NCBI GenBank assembly: GCA_036557665.1
Contig: DATBHG010000007.1
Coordinates: forward strand, 10,870-74,869
Length of the DNA: 64,000 nucleotides
Direction of reading: 5' to 3'
DNA from: VAZQ01 sp036557665
GTDB lineage: Bacteria > Pseudomonadota > Alphaproteobacteria > Rhizobiales > Xanthobacteraceae
The notes under the pieces were generated by a model. It was not told the origin of the DNA. It did not search any database and was given only the letters and a program-made list of their open reading frames with translations. The position numbers and the translations under genes were made by a program. Every line of letters begins with the position of its first letter. Position 1 is the stretch's first letter. Below, in pieces: positions 1-7,538 of this stretch.

Positions 1-333
1 GTTCGCGCAATCCGTCTCAACCCCGTCGATGATGGCAGGATGTACGGCCGCGGAGGCATTCTTGCCCACACCTATATGCTGGGCCCCAGCGGTCAGTCGA
101 ACGGGTGTGTGGCCTTCCGGAATTATCCCGAGTTCCTTGATGCCTTTCGCAAAGGCGAAATCAGCCGCCTTGCCGTCGTGGACCGTCTTGAAAGCCCGCC
201 GCCCGGCAAGCTCGCGGCGGGGCAGTTGCCGGAGCGTGTAAGAGAGCTGATGAAGGCTACGGATAACAGCCGGCAGTACGCCGCCGCCGGCGATCAGCAC
301 AGCAGCCGGAATCGGGAAGCACTGGCGCAATAA
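1..333 (+). CDS. DUF2778 (Tlde1-like) protein, 5'-truncated by window edge
   Basis: The frame is open from the first base and ends at 333; 110 codons are visible and the start lies outside the window. The visible part has MYGRGGILAHTYMLGP followed by QSNGCVAFRNYPEFL, which matches the C-terminal half of DUF2778 proteins common in Hyphomicrobiales. The His (visible residue 23) and Cys (visible residue 36, in SNGC) sit like the catalytic pair of L,D-transpeptidase-like folds. In enterobacteria the related Tlde1 is a peptidoglycan-targeting effector; whether this protein acts on peptidoglycan is inference. Confidence is good for the family and low for the function. Confidence 0.75.
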   Translation, partial: VRAIRLNPVDDGRMYGRGGILAHTYMLGPSGQSNGCVAFRNYPEFLDAFRKGEISRLAVVDRLESPPPGKLAAGQLPERVRELMKATDNSRQYAAAGDQHSSRNREALAQ

Positions 334-481
334 ACGCGCTCCTCCTCGATCGCCTTGGTGTTTGCCGAGCGTCGCCCCGAGCAGCCGCCTGAAGGGTGCC
401 GCTCGCCGGCTGGCCGCGTAGCCGGGACGATCTCCGAGCCCCGGCGATGCATTCGGCTATCAGCTGGAAGCTACCCGCCCA

Positions 482-499
482 GTGTGACCCCCGTCACAC
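482..499. promoter_or_regulatory. CRP-like operator palindrome (TGTGA-N6-TCACA)
   Basis: The 18 bases form a perfect inverted repeat with half sites GTGTGA and TCACAC around a CCCCCG centre. This equals the ideal CRP-family half-site pair. It lies about 80 bases before the start of the small Cys-rich gene at 577, and a Crp/Fnr-type regulator is encoded next at 973. Binding by that regulator is inference. Confidence 0.55.
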
Positions 500-576
500 A
501 GCAAAAGCGCGACAGGCTCTAGGCTTGCGTACTCACAGACGTCACGGCTGGGAGATAACAGGCAAGGAGGATGATC

Positions 577-855
577 ATGTCACGCCTGGGCATCCATGCT
601 CTCCTTGTGCTTGCAGGCGCAAGTCTGGTTGTTTCATGCAGCATCACTGCCGCGGCAGCGGCAATGGACACTTGCGGTAAAAGGTACCGGAGCTGCAATG
701 TCGGCTGCAACCAATCAGTCCCCGCAGGCAGCACGTTAGGGGTGTGCAAAAGGCATTGCGATCTGCAGCTTATAGCGTGTGACACGGAGCCGGCGGCCCC
801 GCTCATGCAGGCCCGCGAGGTGCCGATCCGGCGGCTGCCCTCGAATGAGGAATGA
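577..855 (+). CDS. Small exported Cys-rich protein, possible lipoprotein
   Basis: 92 residues. A GGAGG at 566-570 abuts an ATG at 571, so the next in-frame ATG at 577, with normal spacing, is the better start. Residues 8-20 form a hydrophobic segment ending VVS-Cys21, which fits a lipobox; an alternative signal-peptidase I site lies after the following Ala run (ITAAAAAM). The mature part has six Cys in the pattern TC..SC..GC and VC..HC..AC, suggesting disulfides in the periplasm. The gene follows a CRP-like palindrome and precedes a Crp/Fnr regulator. I do not recognise the family and assign no function. Confidence 0.7.
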   Translation: MSRLGIHALLVLAGASLVVSCSITAAAAAMDTCGKRYRSCNVGCNQSVPAGSTLGVCKRHCDLQLIACDTEPAAPLMQAREVPIRRLPSNEE

Positions 856-972
856 TCGCAGCTTTCCGCATTCCGCGGGTACTTGGTTTGGGACATGATG
901 GCGCAAGAGATGCTAGACTGAATGCCGCGGCGCCACAGGATGGCTCGTGGCCGCCATTGAAGCGATGGTGTA

Positions 973-1665
973 ATGGCCAAGCCCAACGTCCCCGCGAGCG
1001 ATCTCGGCAATATTCTGGACGCGCTGCCCAGCGAGCTGGCGCGCGGACTCTTCGCGCAGGGGCGCCCCTTGTCGCTTGATGCCGATCAGACATTGTTCCT
1101 GGCCGGGGACGAAGGGGACGGATGCTACCGGGTCGAGGAAGGTCTGCTCAAAGCGAGTGTTGCCGCGCCGAACGGTGGCGAGCGCATACTTGCCATTCTT
1201 GGACCGGGCTCCGTGGTAGGAGAATTGTCCATGATCGACGGCGCGCCGCGTTCCGCTTCGGTTACAGCGCTCCGCGATTCCAAGTTGTGTTACCTGAGCA
1301 AATCCGATTTTGAGGCCATCGGCAAAACCAGACCGGATATCTATCGGCATGTGATGAAGGTATTGGCGCGCCGTCTGCGGGACACCAATAGCGCACTCGC
1401 AGCCTCGAGCTTCCTGTCCGTGAAAGGGCGTGTGGCTCGCGCACTGCTGAGCCTGGCGGAAGCCTTCGGCAAGGACGTTGGAAGCGGGCGCATTCTCATC
1501 CGACAGAAGGTCAACCAAAGCGATCTGGCGGCAATGGCCGGCATAGCTCGCGAGAACGTGAGTCGCGTGCTCAAGGACTGGAGCGAGCATGGGATGGTGA
1601 GCCGGCTTGCGGGCTACTATTGCCTCGAGAAGAAGGATGCGATCCGGCGCGAGGCCGAGCCGTGA
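973..1665 (+). CDS. Crp/Fnr-family transcriptional regulator
   Basis: 230 residues, normal for the family. The N-terminal cyclic-nucleotide-binding fold covers about residues 10-130, with the beta-roll phosphate-binding-cassette region GSVVGELSMIDGAPRSASV. The C-terminal Crp-type winged helix covers about 145-225, with KVNQSDLAAMAGIARENVSRVL as the recognition-helix region. There is no N-terminal Cys cluster of FNR type, so oxygen sensing by an Fe-S cluster is unlikely. PBC residues E and R (GELS...PRSA) are present, so cAMP or a related nucleotide could bind; that is inference. It converges on the adaptor gene at 1669 with a 3-base gap and is a candidate partner for the cyclase at 2643-3848. 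Confidence 0.9.
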   Translation: MAKPNVPASDLGNILDALPSELARGLFAQGRPLSLDADQTLFLAGDEGDGCYRVEEGLLKASVAAPNGGERILAILGPGSVVGELSMIDGAPRSASVTALRDSKLCYLSKSDFEAIGKTRPDIYRHVMKVLARRLRDTNSALAASSFLSVKGRVARALLSLAEAFGKDVGSGRILIRQKVNQSDLAAMAGIARENVSRVLKDWSEHGMVSRLAGYYCLEKKDAIRREAEP

Positions 1666-1668
1666 GCT

Positions 1669-2559
1669 TCACTGCTTTGACCACCTCGCGTCAGCGGGGA
1701 CGGTGCGAACACGGTCGCCGTCGCGAAAGAATGCTCCGGCGCGGGCGATGACCGTCTCGCCTTCATTGACGCCTTCGCGTATCTCGGCCCGTCCTGCGAT
1801 AACGAGACCAACGTTCACGCGGCGCGTCTCTACGCGATTATCGCGGACGACCTGCACCACCGTCCCGCCGGCCCCATACAGCACCGCCGACAACGGCACG
1901 GCCGGCCCACAGCGCTGACCGAGCTCTATGATTGCGCGACCAAAGGCCCCGACGCGCAGGCGCTTGTCGTTCTCGATTGAGAGCCGAACCTGACCCAGTT
2001 GCGTGGTCGGGTTGATGGCCGCTGAAATCAGCCGAACCTTGCCGGACAATTGCGCGACCCCGATCACTTCGATCTTTGCCGCTTGGTTGGGTGCAAGAGT
2101 TTGGAGGGTCTTGGCAGGCGTCTCGGCCACGAGCTCCATCTCACTGCCTTCTGCGATTTGAAACAGAGGCATGCCCTCCGCGGAGGCCATTGCCCCTACG
2201 ACCGCCGAGCTGGACGTCACGAGCCCTGCAGCAGGAGCCTGCAGCTCCACGGTGCCGCCAGGCTGTCCTTCGGGTGGATTGAGTCGGGCCAACGCCTGCC
2301 CCGAACGGACCGCGCTCCCGACCTGGACGTTGATCTGCGAAATCTGCAAGCCTTCGCGATCCGGCCGTACCAATATCTCCTTCCTCGGTGCGATTACGCC
2401 TGTCACCGAGATCGTGTTCTCGAAGCAGATGTTCCTGGCCGTTGCGACCGTGACCGCCCGGTCGGATGAATCGGTGGAGTCGGCTTCGGCCATTCGCAGC
2501 GGCAAGATCAGTGTGATCAGCGCATGTGCAGCAGCTGCTGCAACAACCCAGGTCTTCAC
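1669..2559 (-). CDS. Periplasmic adaptor subunit of an RND-type efflux system (second adaptor)
   Basis: 296 residues with an N-terminal signal segment (about 1-25). The layout is that of HlyD/MFP adaptors: a biotinyl-lipoyl half near residues 55-80 (VRPDREGLQISQINVQVGSAVRSGQALARLNPPE), its second half near 100-120, a beta-barrel around 130-220, and a membrane-proximal part ending REGVNEGETVIARAGAFFRDGDRVR. The alpha-helical hairpin is very short, so this adaptor would span little distance towards an outer-membrane channel. It is the last gene of the minus-strand signalling operon, 83 bases after the cyclase gene. No RND pump is adjacent; the nearest is at 15551-18934. Confidence 0.85.
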   Translation of the reverse strand: MKTWVVAAAAAHALITLILPLRMAEADSTDSSDRAVTVATARNICFENTISVTGVIAPRKEILVRPDREGLQISQINVQVGSAVRSGQALARLNPPEGQPGGTVELQAPAAGLVTSSSAVVGAMASAEGMPLFQIAEGSEMELVAETPAKTLQTLAPNQAAKIEVIGVAQLSGKVRLISAAINPTTQLGQVRLSIENDKRLRVGAFGRAIIELGQRCGPAVPLSAVLYGAGGTVVQVVRDNRVETRRVNVGLVIAGRAEIREGVNEGETVIARAGAFFRDGDRVRTVPADARWSKQ

Positions 2560-2642
2560 GTTTCCCCCATTTCCGCTCGTCGCGATCGGCAGCCTCCGCC
2601 GCGGCAGGGGCCGCGGCTCATGCAGGATTCAAGGGATGTTTA

Positions 2643-3848
2643 TCATTGCGCCGCCTGCGAGGAAGCCCGTTGGGATAGGCCCACCGAGAGTGCCGCAAAA
2701 TGCGGCGGTTCGCCGCGCCAGCGCAGGACGTCGTAGGCAGGCATCGGGCGGTTGAAGCCCTTGAGAGTGAGCTCGCCTATTGGAACCGCTTCAACCGAGT
2801 CTTCGACCGAGCTGAACGCGCGTTGACTTATCACGATCTGTCCGGGCTGCGCCTCGTCGCATAGCCGGGAAGCCAGATTGATCACGCTGCCGATGGCCGT
2901 GTATTCGCGCCGATGCTCGAAACCAATTTGTCCAAGGGTCGCATAGCCTGAGGCGATGCCGATGCCGAAACCAAGGACGTGCCCCTTGCGGCGCCACTCC
3001 TTCGACAGCCGCTCGACGACCGCCCGCATGTCGAGGGCGAGGCCCACCGCGCGCTCGGTATGATCGGCGCAGGGAATCGGATCGTTGAAGAGGATCATGA
3101 TTCCATCCCCCAGGAACCGCTCCAGGGTGCCTTCATAGCGAAAAATGAGCTCACCGACGCCCTCATGATACTCGCGCAGGACCGCCATGACCTCTTCCGG
3201 CTCAGTGCTCTCGGTAAAAGCGGTGAAACCACGCAGATCGCAGAACACCACGGTAATATCGCGCCGGTGGCTGCTCAGCTGCGCTTCGGGCGCATCCGAG
3301 GACGCAATCATCTTGGCAACTTGCGGCGCGAGGAAACGCTGCAGGCGGCTCATGCGCTCGATCTCGTGGAGCTGATCCGCGACTCGTTGCTCTAACGACT
3401 GATTCCAGCTCGACAGCTGGTCCGTCTGCTCCTGCAGCTGAGCAGCCTGGGCTTGTACCTTGTCGTGCAGCTCCTTTATACGCAGCAACGACCTGACACG
3501 AGCGACCAGGGCGGACTGTTCCACCGGTTTGGTCAGATAATCGTCGCCGCCGGCCTCGAGGCCGGCTACCACATCCCGCGTATCCGCCTTCGCAGTGACC
3601 AGTATGACCGGAATAAAGCGGAGCTGATTGTCCTGCTTCAGCTGCTTCACAACGGAAATGCCGTCGAGCTTCGGCATCATCACATCAAGCAATACGAGGT
3701 CGGGCTCGAATTCACGCGTCTTGGCCAGCGCATCCTCGCCGTCGACTGCGGTGATCAGCTCATACCCCTGCGCGTTGAGCCGCACCCGCAGCACTTCCAG
3801 GTTCGTAGGATTGTCGTCGACAATCAAAATTCGAGGCGGTGTCCGCAA
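2643..3848 (-). CDS. Response-regulator receiver fused to class III nucleotide cyclase
   Basis: 401 residues. Residues 1-125 are a receiver domain (acidic D11-D12, phospho-acceptor D55 in LLDVMMP, conserved Lys in LTKP). A coiled coil at about 130-170 links it to a class III cyclase domain from about residue 195 (ITVVFCDLRGFTAF, metal Asp; FLGDGIM, second metal Asp; INLASRL, transition-state Asn and Arg). The adenine-selecting Lys and Asp of classical cyclases appear as Arg (GTLERFLGDG) and Ser (TAIGSVIN), so the nucleotide used is uncertain. The gene lies 19 bases after the CheY-like gene and is probably the output of the sensor kinase. Confidence 0.9.
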   Translation of the reverse strand: MRTPPRILIVDDNPTNLEVLRVRLNAQGYELITAVDGEDALAKTREFEPDLVLLDVMMPKLDGISVVKQLKQDNQLRFIPVILVTAKADTRDVVAGLEAGGDDYLTKPVEQSALVARVRSLLRIKELHDKVQAQAAQLQEQTDQLSSWNQSLEQRVADQLHEIERMSRLQRFLAPQVAKMIASSDAPEAQLSSHRRDITVVFCDLRGFTAFTESTEPEEVMAVLREYHEGVGELIFRYEGTLERFLGDGIMILFNDPIPCADHTERAVGLALDMRAVVERLSKEWRRKGHVLGFGIGIASGYATLGQIGFEHRREYTAIGSVINLASRLCDEAQPGQIVISQRAFSSVEDSVEAVPIGELTLKGFNRPMPAYDVLRWRGEPPHFAALSVGLSQRASSQAAQ

Positions 3849-3867
3849 TCCACAAGCCTTTCCGCCG

Positions 3868-4233
3868 CTACGTCAGGAATTCACGAACCTTGGCGAGGAT
3901 CACGCGGGGACTGAACGGTTTTGCGACATACCCGTCACACCCTGCGGCACGTGCCTTGGCCTCGTCGCCGGACAGAGCATACGAGGTGACGGCGATAATC
4001 GGGATTTCCCGCAGCGCCGGATTGGATTTGATCCGGCGAGTAGCCTCATATCCATCGACGATTGGCAGCTGAATGTCCATGAGAATAAGGTCGGGTTTGC
4101 CTTCCGCGGCCATGGCCACGCCCTTTTCCCCATCGTTCGCCTCGATTACTTCGAACCCCGAGCGAGTCAGCAGGTCATTGAGAATTTTCCTGTTGTTCTC
4201 GGTATCCTCGATCACGAGAATGCGTTTGCTCAT
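3868..4233 (-). CDS. Single-domain response regulator (CheY/DivK-like)
   Basis: 121 residues, a receiver domain only. Acidic pocket E9-D10, phospho-acceptor D53 (LILMDIQLP), T83 and K105 are all present, so it should be phosphorylated. The sequence style (VIEDTENNRKILNDLL, GYEATRRIK) is that of DivK-like regulators. Its start overlaps the kinase stop by four bases (ATGA), implying translational coupling and a fixed kinase-regulator pair. With no output domain it probably relays the phosphate or competes with the receiver of the next gene's cyclase; that is inference. Confidence 0.92.
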   Translation of the reverse strand: MSKRILVIEDTENNRKILNDLLTRSGFEVIEANDGEKGVAMAAEGKPDLILMDIQLPIVDGYEATRRIKSNPALREIPIIAVTSYALSGDEAKARAAGCDGYVAKPFSPRVILAKVREFLT

Positions 4234-6590
4234 GCGGCCTGCCTCTGTTCGCTCGCACGGATCGGCAACACGATATTGAACGTAGACCCCACTCCGAGCT
4301 TGGAATGTACGTCGATCTGCCCGCCGTGCGCCTGTACAAGCCGACGCGAGATCGAAAGTCCTAATCCTGTTCCTCCCTTCTGGCGGGTACTGCTGTTATC
4401 GACCTGCTGAAATTCATCGAAGATCCGCTTCTGGTGCTCGGGCGGAATTCCGGGCCCCGTATCCTCGATCTCTATTTTGAAGAGATTGCCGACCGCATCG
4501 GCACGGATCTCGACAAAACCGGCATCCGTGAACTTGATGGCGTTGCCCACGACGTTGAGCAGCACCTGGGTGAGACGCCGTTCATCGCCATACCCTATCG
4601 GGAGATCGGGGCCAAGGACCGGCCTGACCTCTATTCCCTTGGCATGTGCGAGCGAGCCGGTCGAGGAAATCACGCTCTCCACAATCGACTGTAGGGAGTA
4701 ATCGCTCAGTGACAAAGTCAGCTGGCCCGCATCGATCTTGGAGATGTCGAGAACGTCGTTGATCAAGCCCAGGAGATGCTTCCCGTCGTTCTGGATGCGG
4801 CCGAGCACTTCCATGGCCTCATGCGGCAAGGTGCCGTAGAGTCCGTCTGCAAGCAACTCGGTGAATCCGAGAATGCCGTTGAGGGGCGTGCGCAGCTCGT
4901 GGCTCATATTCGCGAAGAATTGTGCCTTGTGATCATTGGCAATGGCCAGCTCGCGGCCCTTCTGCTCCACCTCACGGAACAGGCGGGCATTGTTCATCGC
5001 CAGCACCGACTGGTGTGCGAATGTTTGCATGAGGCCAATCGTGCTCTCGGGAAAATCGCCGAGGCTTCGACGTTGCACCATCAGCGCTCCTGAAATCCCG
5101 TCCTGCGCCAGTAGCGGAACCACCAATACCGAATGAAATCCGGCGGCGATAGTGCGATCCCTCAGCGGAAAATCCGGTGTCGCCCGCAAATCCGGAATGG
5201 CAATTGCGCGGCCGGCCTTTGACGCCACTCCCATGACGCTGCCGTCCAGCGTGATTCGTGACGAGCGAATGGTGTCCTGCAAATCCTGATCGAGAGCGTG
5301 GGCCTCGGCAAGCTCGAATACTTTGCGTGATGCGTCATAGCGATAGATCGCTCCCGCATCGGCCTTGGCAAGCTGCACCGCGCGGCTGACAATACTTGCC
5401 AGCACCGCCTTGAAGTCGAGCGAGGAGGCAACTGCACGGCCGATCTCCTCCAGCGCCTTGAGCTCATTCACGGACTGAGCAAGCGCACGCGTGCGCTCCT
5501 CGACCTTCTGCTCGAGGCGGGTATAGGATTCGCGCAGCTGGGCGGCCATCCGATTGAAGTGGTCGGCGAGGTCCGCGATTTCATCCCCCGTCCGTACCTC
5601 GATACGGTGTCCGAACTCGCTCGCTTCCAACTGCTGCGCGCCGACCTGCAGCGCCCTGATCGGAACCACCATGTGCCGCGCGAACAGGATACCCGCGATC
5701 ACGGCCAGTGCGACACCAAGCGCGAGAAGCATGGCCGTGCGGCCAAGAACCCGGTAGACCGGCTGCAACGCGGTCGTGCGTGGTTGCTCGAAAAAGACAT
5801 GCCAGTCGAGAGCGGGAACGGCCGCTGAGGCAGTCAAGACCGAATGGCCGTCCGCATCCTGTCCGAAGGTCAGCGGCTCGTCGCGGTCTTTTGTGACCGC
5901 ACGTACCTGCGGCAATTCTGCAAGGTTGGTGCCAAGCCGCACGTCGGGATTGGAATGGGCGAGCAAGCGCCCGTCAGGCCCGACAACATAGGCGTCCAAT
6001 GCTTTTCCGATTTGGGTAGGATCGATGAAGCTGGAGATGAATTTAAGGCTTATCTCGGCGACCGTTGAACCGGCATTTTGACCCGAATGCGGCATGGCGA
6101 TCGAGATGAACGGATCGAGTCCGTCGAAATACGCCGGCGAGACCCAGATCGGGCGGCCGCGCGCCGCGGCGAATCTGGGGTTGCCGGAATAATCGATCCC
6201 GCTCCCCACCACAGGCTCCTCGTTGCGCACAGCGCGCAGCTGCTCTCGGCCCGTGCTGTCGAGTTGGATGAGTCTCTCAATTGCGGGCACCTCGAGCAGC
6301 AGCAGCAAATAGTCCGACCGCCGCTGATCAATCGTAGTCGCGCTTGCGCGTGTGGCAAAACTGATCTGCCGCTCGATGTCCTCGATGGACTGTTGAATTC
6401 GTCTGGCAACGGCGTCTGCCTTGTCCGATTGGGCCTTTGCCAGCAGCTCGATCGTGTCGTTGTAGGTAAACCATGTTTCCAGTGTGCCATTCACCGCGAG
6501 CACGATCACGATGAGGCCGACGAAAGCAACGACATACTTGCCGAAAAGTCCACGCGGACGGAACCAAGCCGTGCCGGACCCTCCGCTCAA
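4230..6590 (-). CDS. Sensor histidine kinase: Cache-HAMP-GAF-HisKA-HATPase
   Basis: 786 residues. TM1 is at about 16-38 and TM2 at about 284-308, enclosing a roughly 240-residue periplasmic region of double-Cache type (RPIWVSPAYFDGLDPFISIA; DAYVVGPDGRLLAHSNP). HAMP follows (305-358), a coiled coil, a GAF domain (about 385-535), HisKA with H564 in NMSHELRTPLNG, and a HATPase with N-box (NVVGNAIKF, about 679-687), G1 (DTGPGIP) and G2 (GGTGLGLS). There is no C-terminal receiver. It overlaps the upstream adaptor gene and the downstream regulator gene by four bases each, so adaptor, kinase and regulator are one translational unit. The ligand is unknown. Confidence 0.95.
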   Translation of the reverse strand: MSGGSGTAWFRPRGLFGKYVVAFVGLIVIVLAVNGTLETWFTYNDTIELLAKAQSDKADAVARRIQQSIEDIERQISFATRASATTIDQRRSDYLLLLLEVPAIERLIQLDSTGREQLRAVRNEEPVVGSGIDYSGNPRFAAARGRPIWVSPAYFDGLDPFISIAMPHSGQNAGSTVAEISLKFISSFIDPTQIGKALDAYVVGPDGRLLAHSNPDVRLGTNLAELPQVRAVTKDRDEPLTFGQDADGHSVLTASAAVPALDWHVFFEQPRTTALQPVYRVLGRTAMLLALGVALAVIAGILFARHMVVPIRALQVGAQQLEASEFGHRIEVRTGDEIADLADHFNRMAAQLRESYTRLEQKVEERTRALAQSVNELKALEEIGRAVASSLDFKAVLASIVSRAVQLAKADAGAIYRYDASRKVFELAEAHALDQDLQDTIRSSRITLDGSVMGVASKAGRAIAIPDLRATPDFPLRDRTIAAGFHSVLVVPLLAQDGISGALMVQRRSLGDFPESTIGLMQTFAHQSVLAMNNARLFREVEQKGRELAIANDHKAQFFANMSHELRTPLNGILGFTELLADGLYGTLPHEAMEVLGRIQNDGKHLLGLINDVLDISKIDAGQLTLSLSDYSLQSIVESVISSTGSLAHAKGIEVRPVLGPDLPIGYGDERRLTQVLLNVVGNAIKFTDAGFVEIRADAVGNLFKIEIEDTGPGIPPEHQKRIFDEFQQVDNSSTRQKGGTGLGLSISRRLVQAHGGQIDVHSKLGVGSTFNIVLPIRASEQRQAA

Positions 6591-7513
6591 CGTAGCCCCA
6601 TGCGGGACAAGTCGGTCTCGATGGGCTTGACCTTGTCGCCGTCCCGCAACGAGCTGCCTGCATTGGCAACGACCAGATCGCCTTCACTCAGACCGTCGAG
6701 TATCTCGGTATCCGTATCCGAGTGATATCCGACATGTACCAGCCTCGTTTCAACCGCGTCCCCACGCACAACTTGCACGCTCGGACCCTCGGTCCGATAC
6801 AGCACCGCCGAATGAGGGACCGATATTCCACGGCTGCGATTCGCCTCGATGGTAGCTCGCGCAAACATTCCGACTCGAAGCCGCGGGTCGCGCTCCAGAG
6901 ATATGCGGGCGCGACCAAGCTGGGTTCTCAGGTCAACTGAGCCGGGCACGAGGCGTACCTTGCCTGATAGCTCGCGGCTGTTTTCGATTTCGACTCGAGC
7001 GGCTTGTCCCGGCGCCAGCATCGGAATGTGGATGCTCGGAACATCGGCTTCAAGCTCGATCTCGTCATCGACGGCGATGCGGAAGAGAGGCTCCGGCTGC
7101 ATGGGCGAAGCGGTCGCTCCCACCGCCGCGGTACTTCGCGTGATCACGCCGGCAGCGGGCGCCTTCAAGATTGCCGTGGCGGGGCGCCGATCCATGCTGG
7201 GATCCGGCATTGCCGCGGCTTGGCGCGTCAGACGAGCGAGCGTCTGTCCGGCGCTCACCCGGTCCCCTTCGCCTGCGACCACCTCGCTCACCCTGTAGCC
7301 CGGGTCCAAAGTCACAACTGCTTCCTCGCGGGGTACCAGAAAACCGGTCACTCGGATCTCCGCCGCGAACCATTCCTGGGTTACCCGAATCACGGAGACT
7401 TGCACCGGAGCCGCCCCGCCGTTCTCGGCCGCGCCTGCCGCCGAACCGCAGAGCGCGGCGCACCCGAGTGCCGCCGCGACGAGCGCAGCCAAGCCCCAGC
7501 CAACCCGATTCAT
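6587..7513 (-). CDS. Periplasmic adaptor subunit of an RND-type efflux system (first adaptor)
   Basis: 308 residues with a clear signal peptide (MNRVGWGLAALVAAALG, Ala-rich cleavage region to about 28). The lipoyl halves are VTLDPGYRVSEVVAGEGDRVSAGQTLARL (about 68-96) and ILKAPAAGVITRSTAAVG (about 114-132), with a beta-barrel and membrane-proximal domain to the end. It resembles the adaptor at 1669-2559 in length, domain order and short hairpin, so the two are probably paralogues. The start lies 25 bases after the caspase-like gene, and the stop overlaps the kinase start by four bases. Confidence 0.87.
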   Translation of the reverse strand: MNRVGWGLAALVAAALGCAALCGSAAGAAENGGAAPVQVSVIRVTQEWFAAEIRVTGFLVPREEAVVTLDPGYRVSEVVAGEGDRVSAGQTLARLTRQAAAMPDPSMDRRPATAILKAPAAGVITRSTAAVGATASPMQPEPLFRIAVDDEIELEADVPSIHIPMLAPGQAARVEIENSRELSGKVRLVPGSVDLRTQLGRARISLERDPRLRVGMFARATIEANRSRGISVPHSAVLYRTEGPSVQVVRGDAVETRLVHVGYHSDTDTEILDGLSEGDLVVANAGSSLRDGDKVKPIETDLSRMGLR

Positions 7514-7538
7514 TTAGCCCATCCGAGGTTTGAGATCA

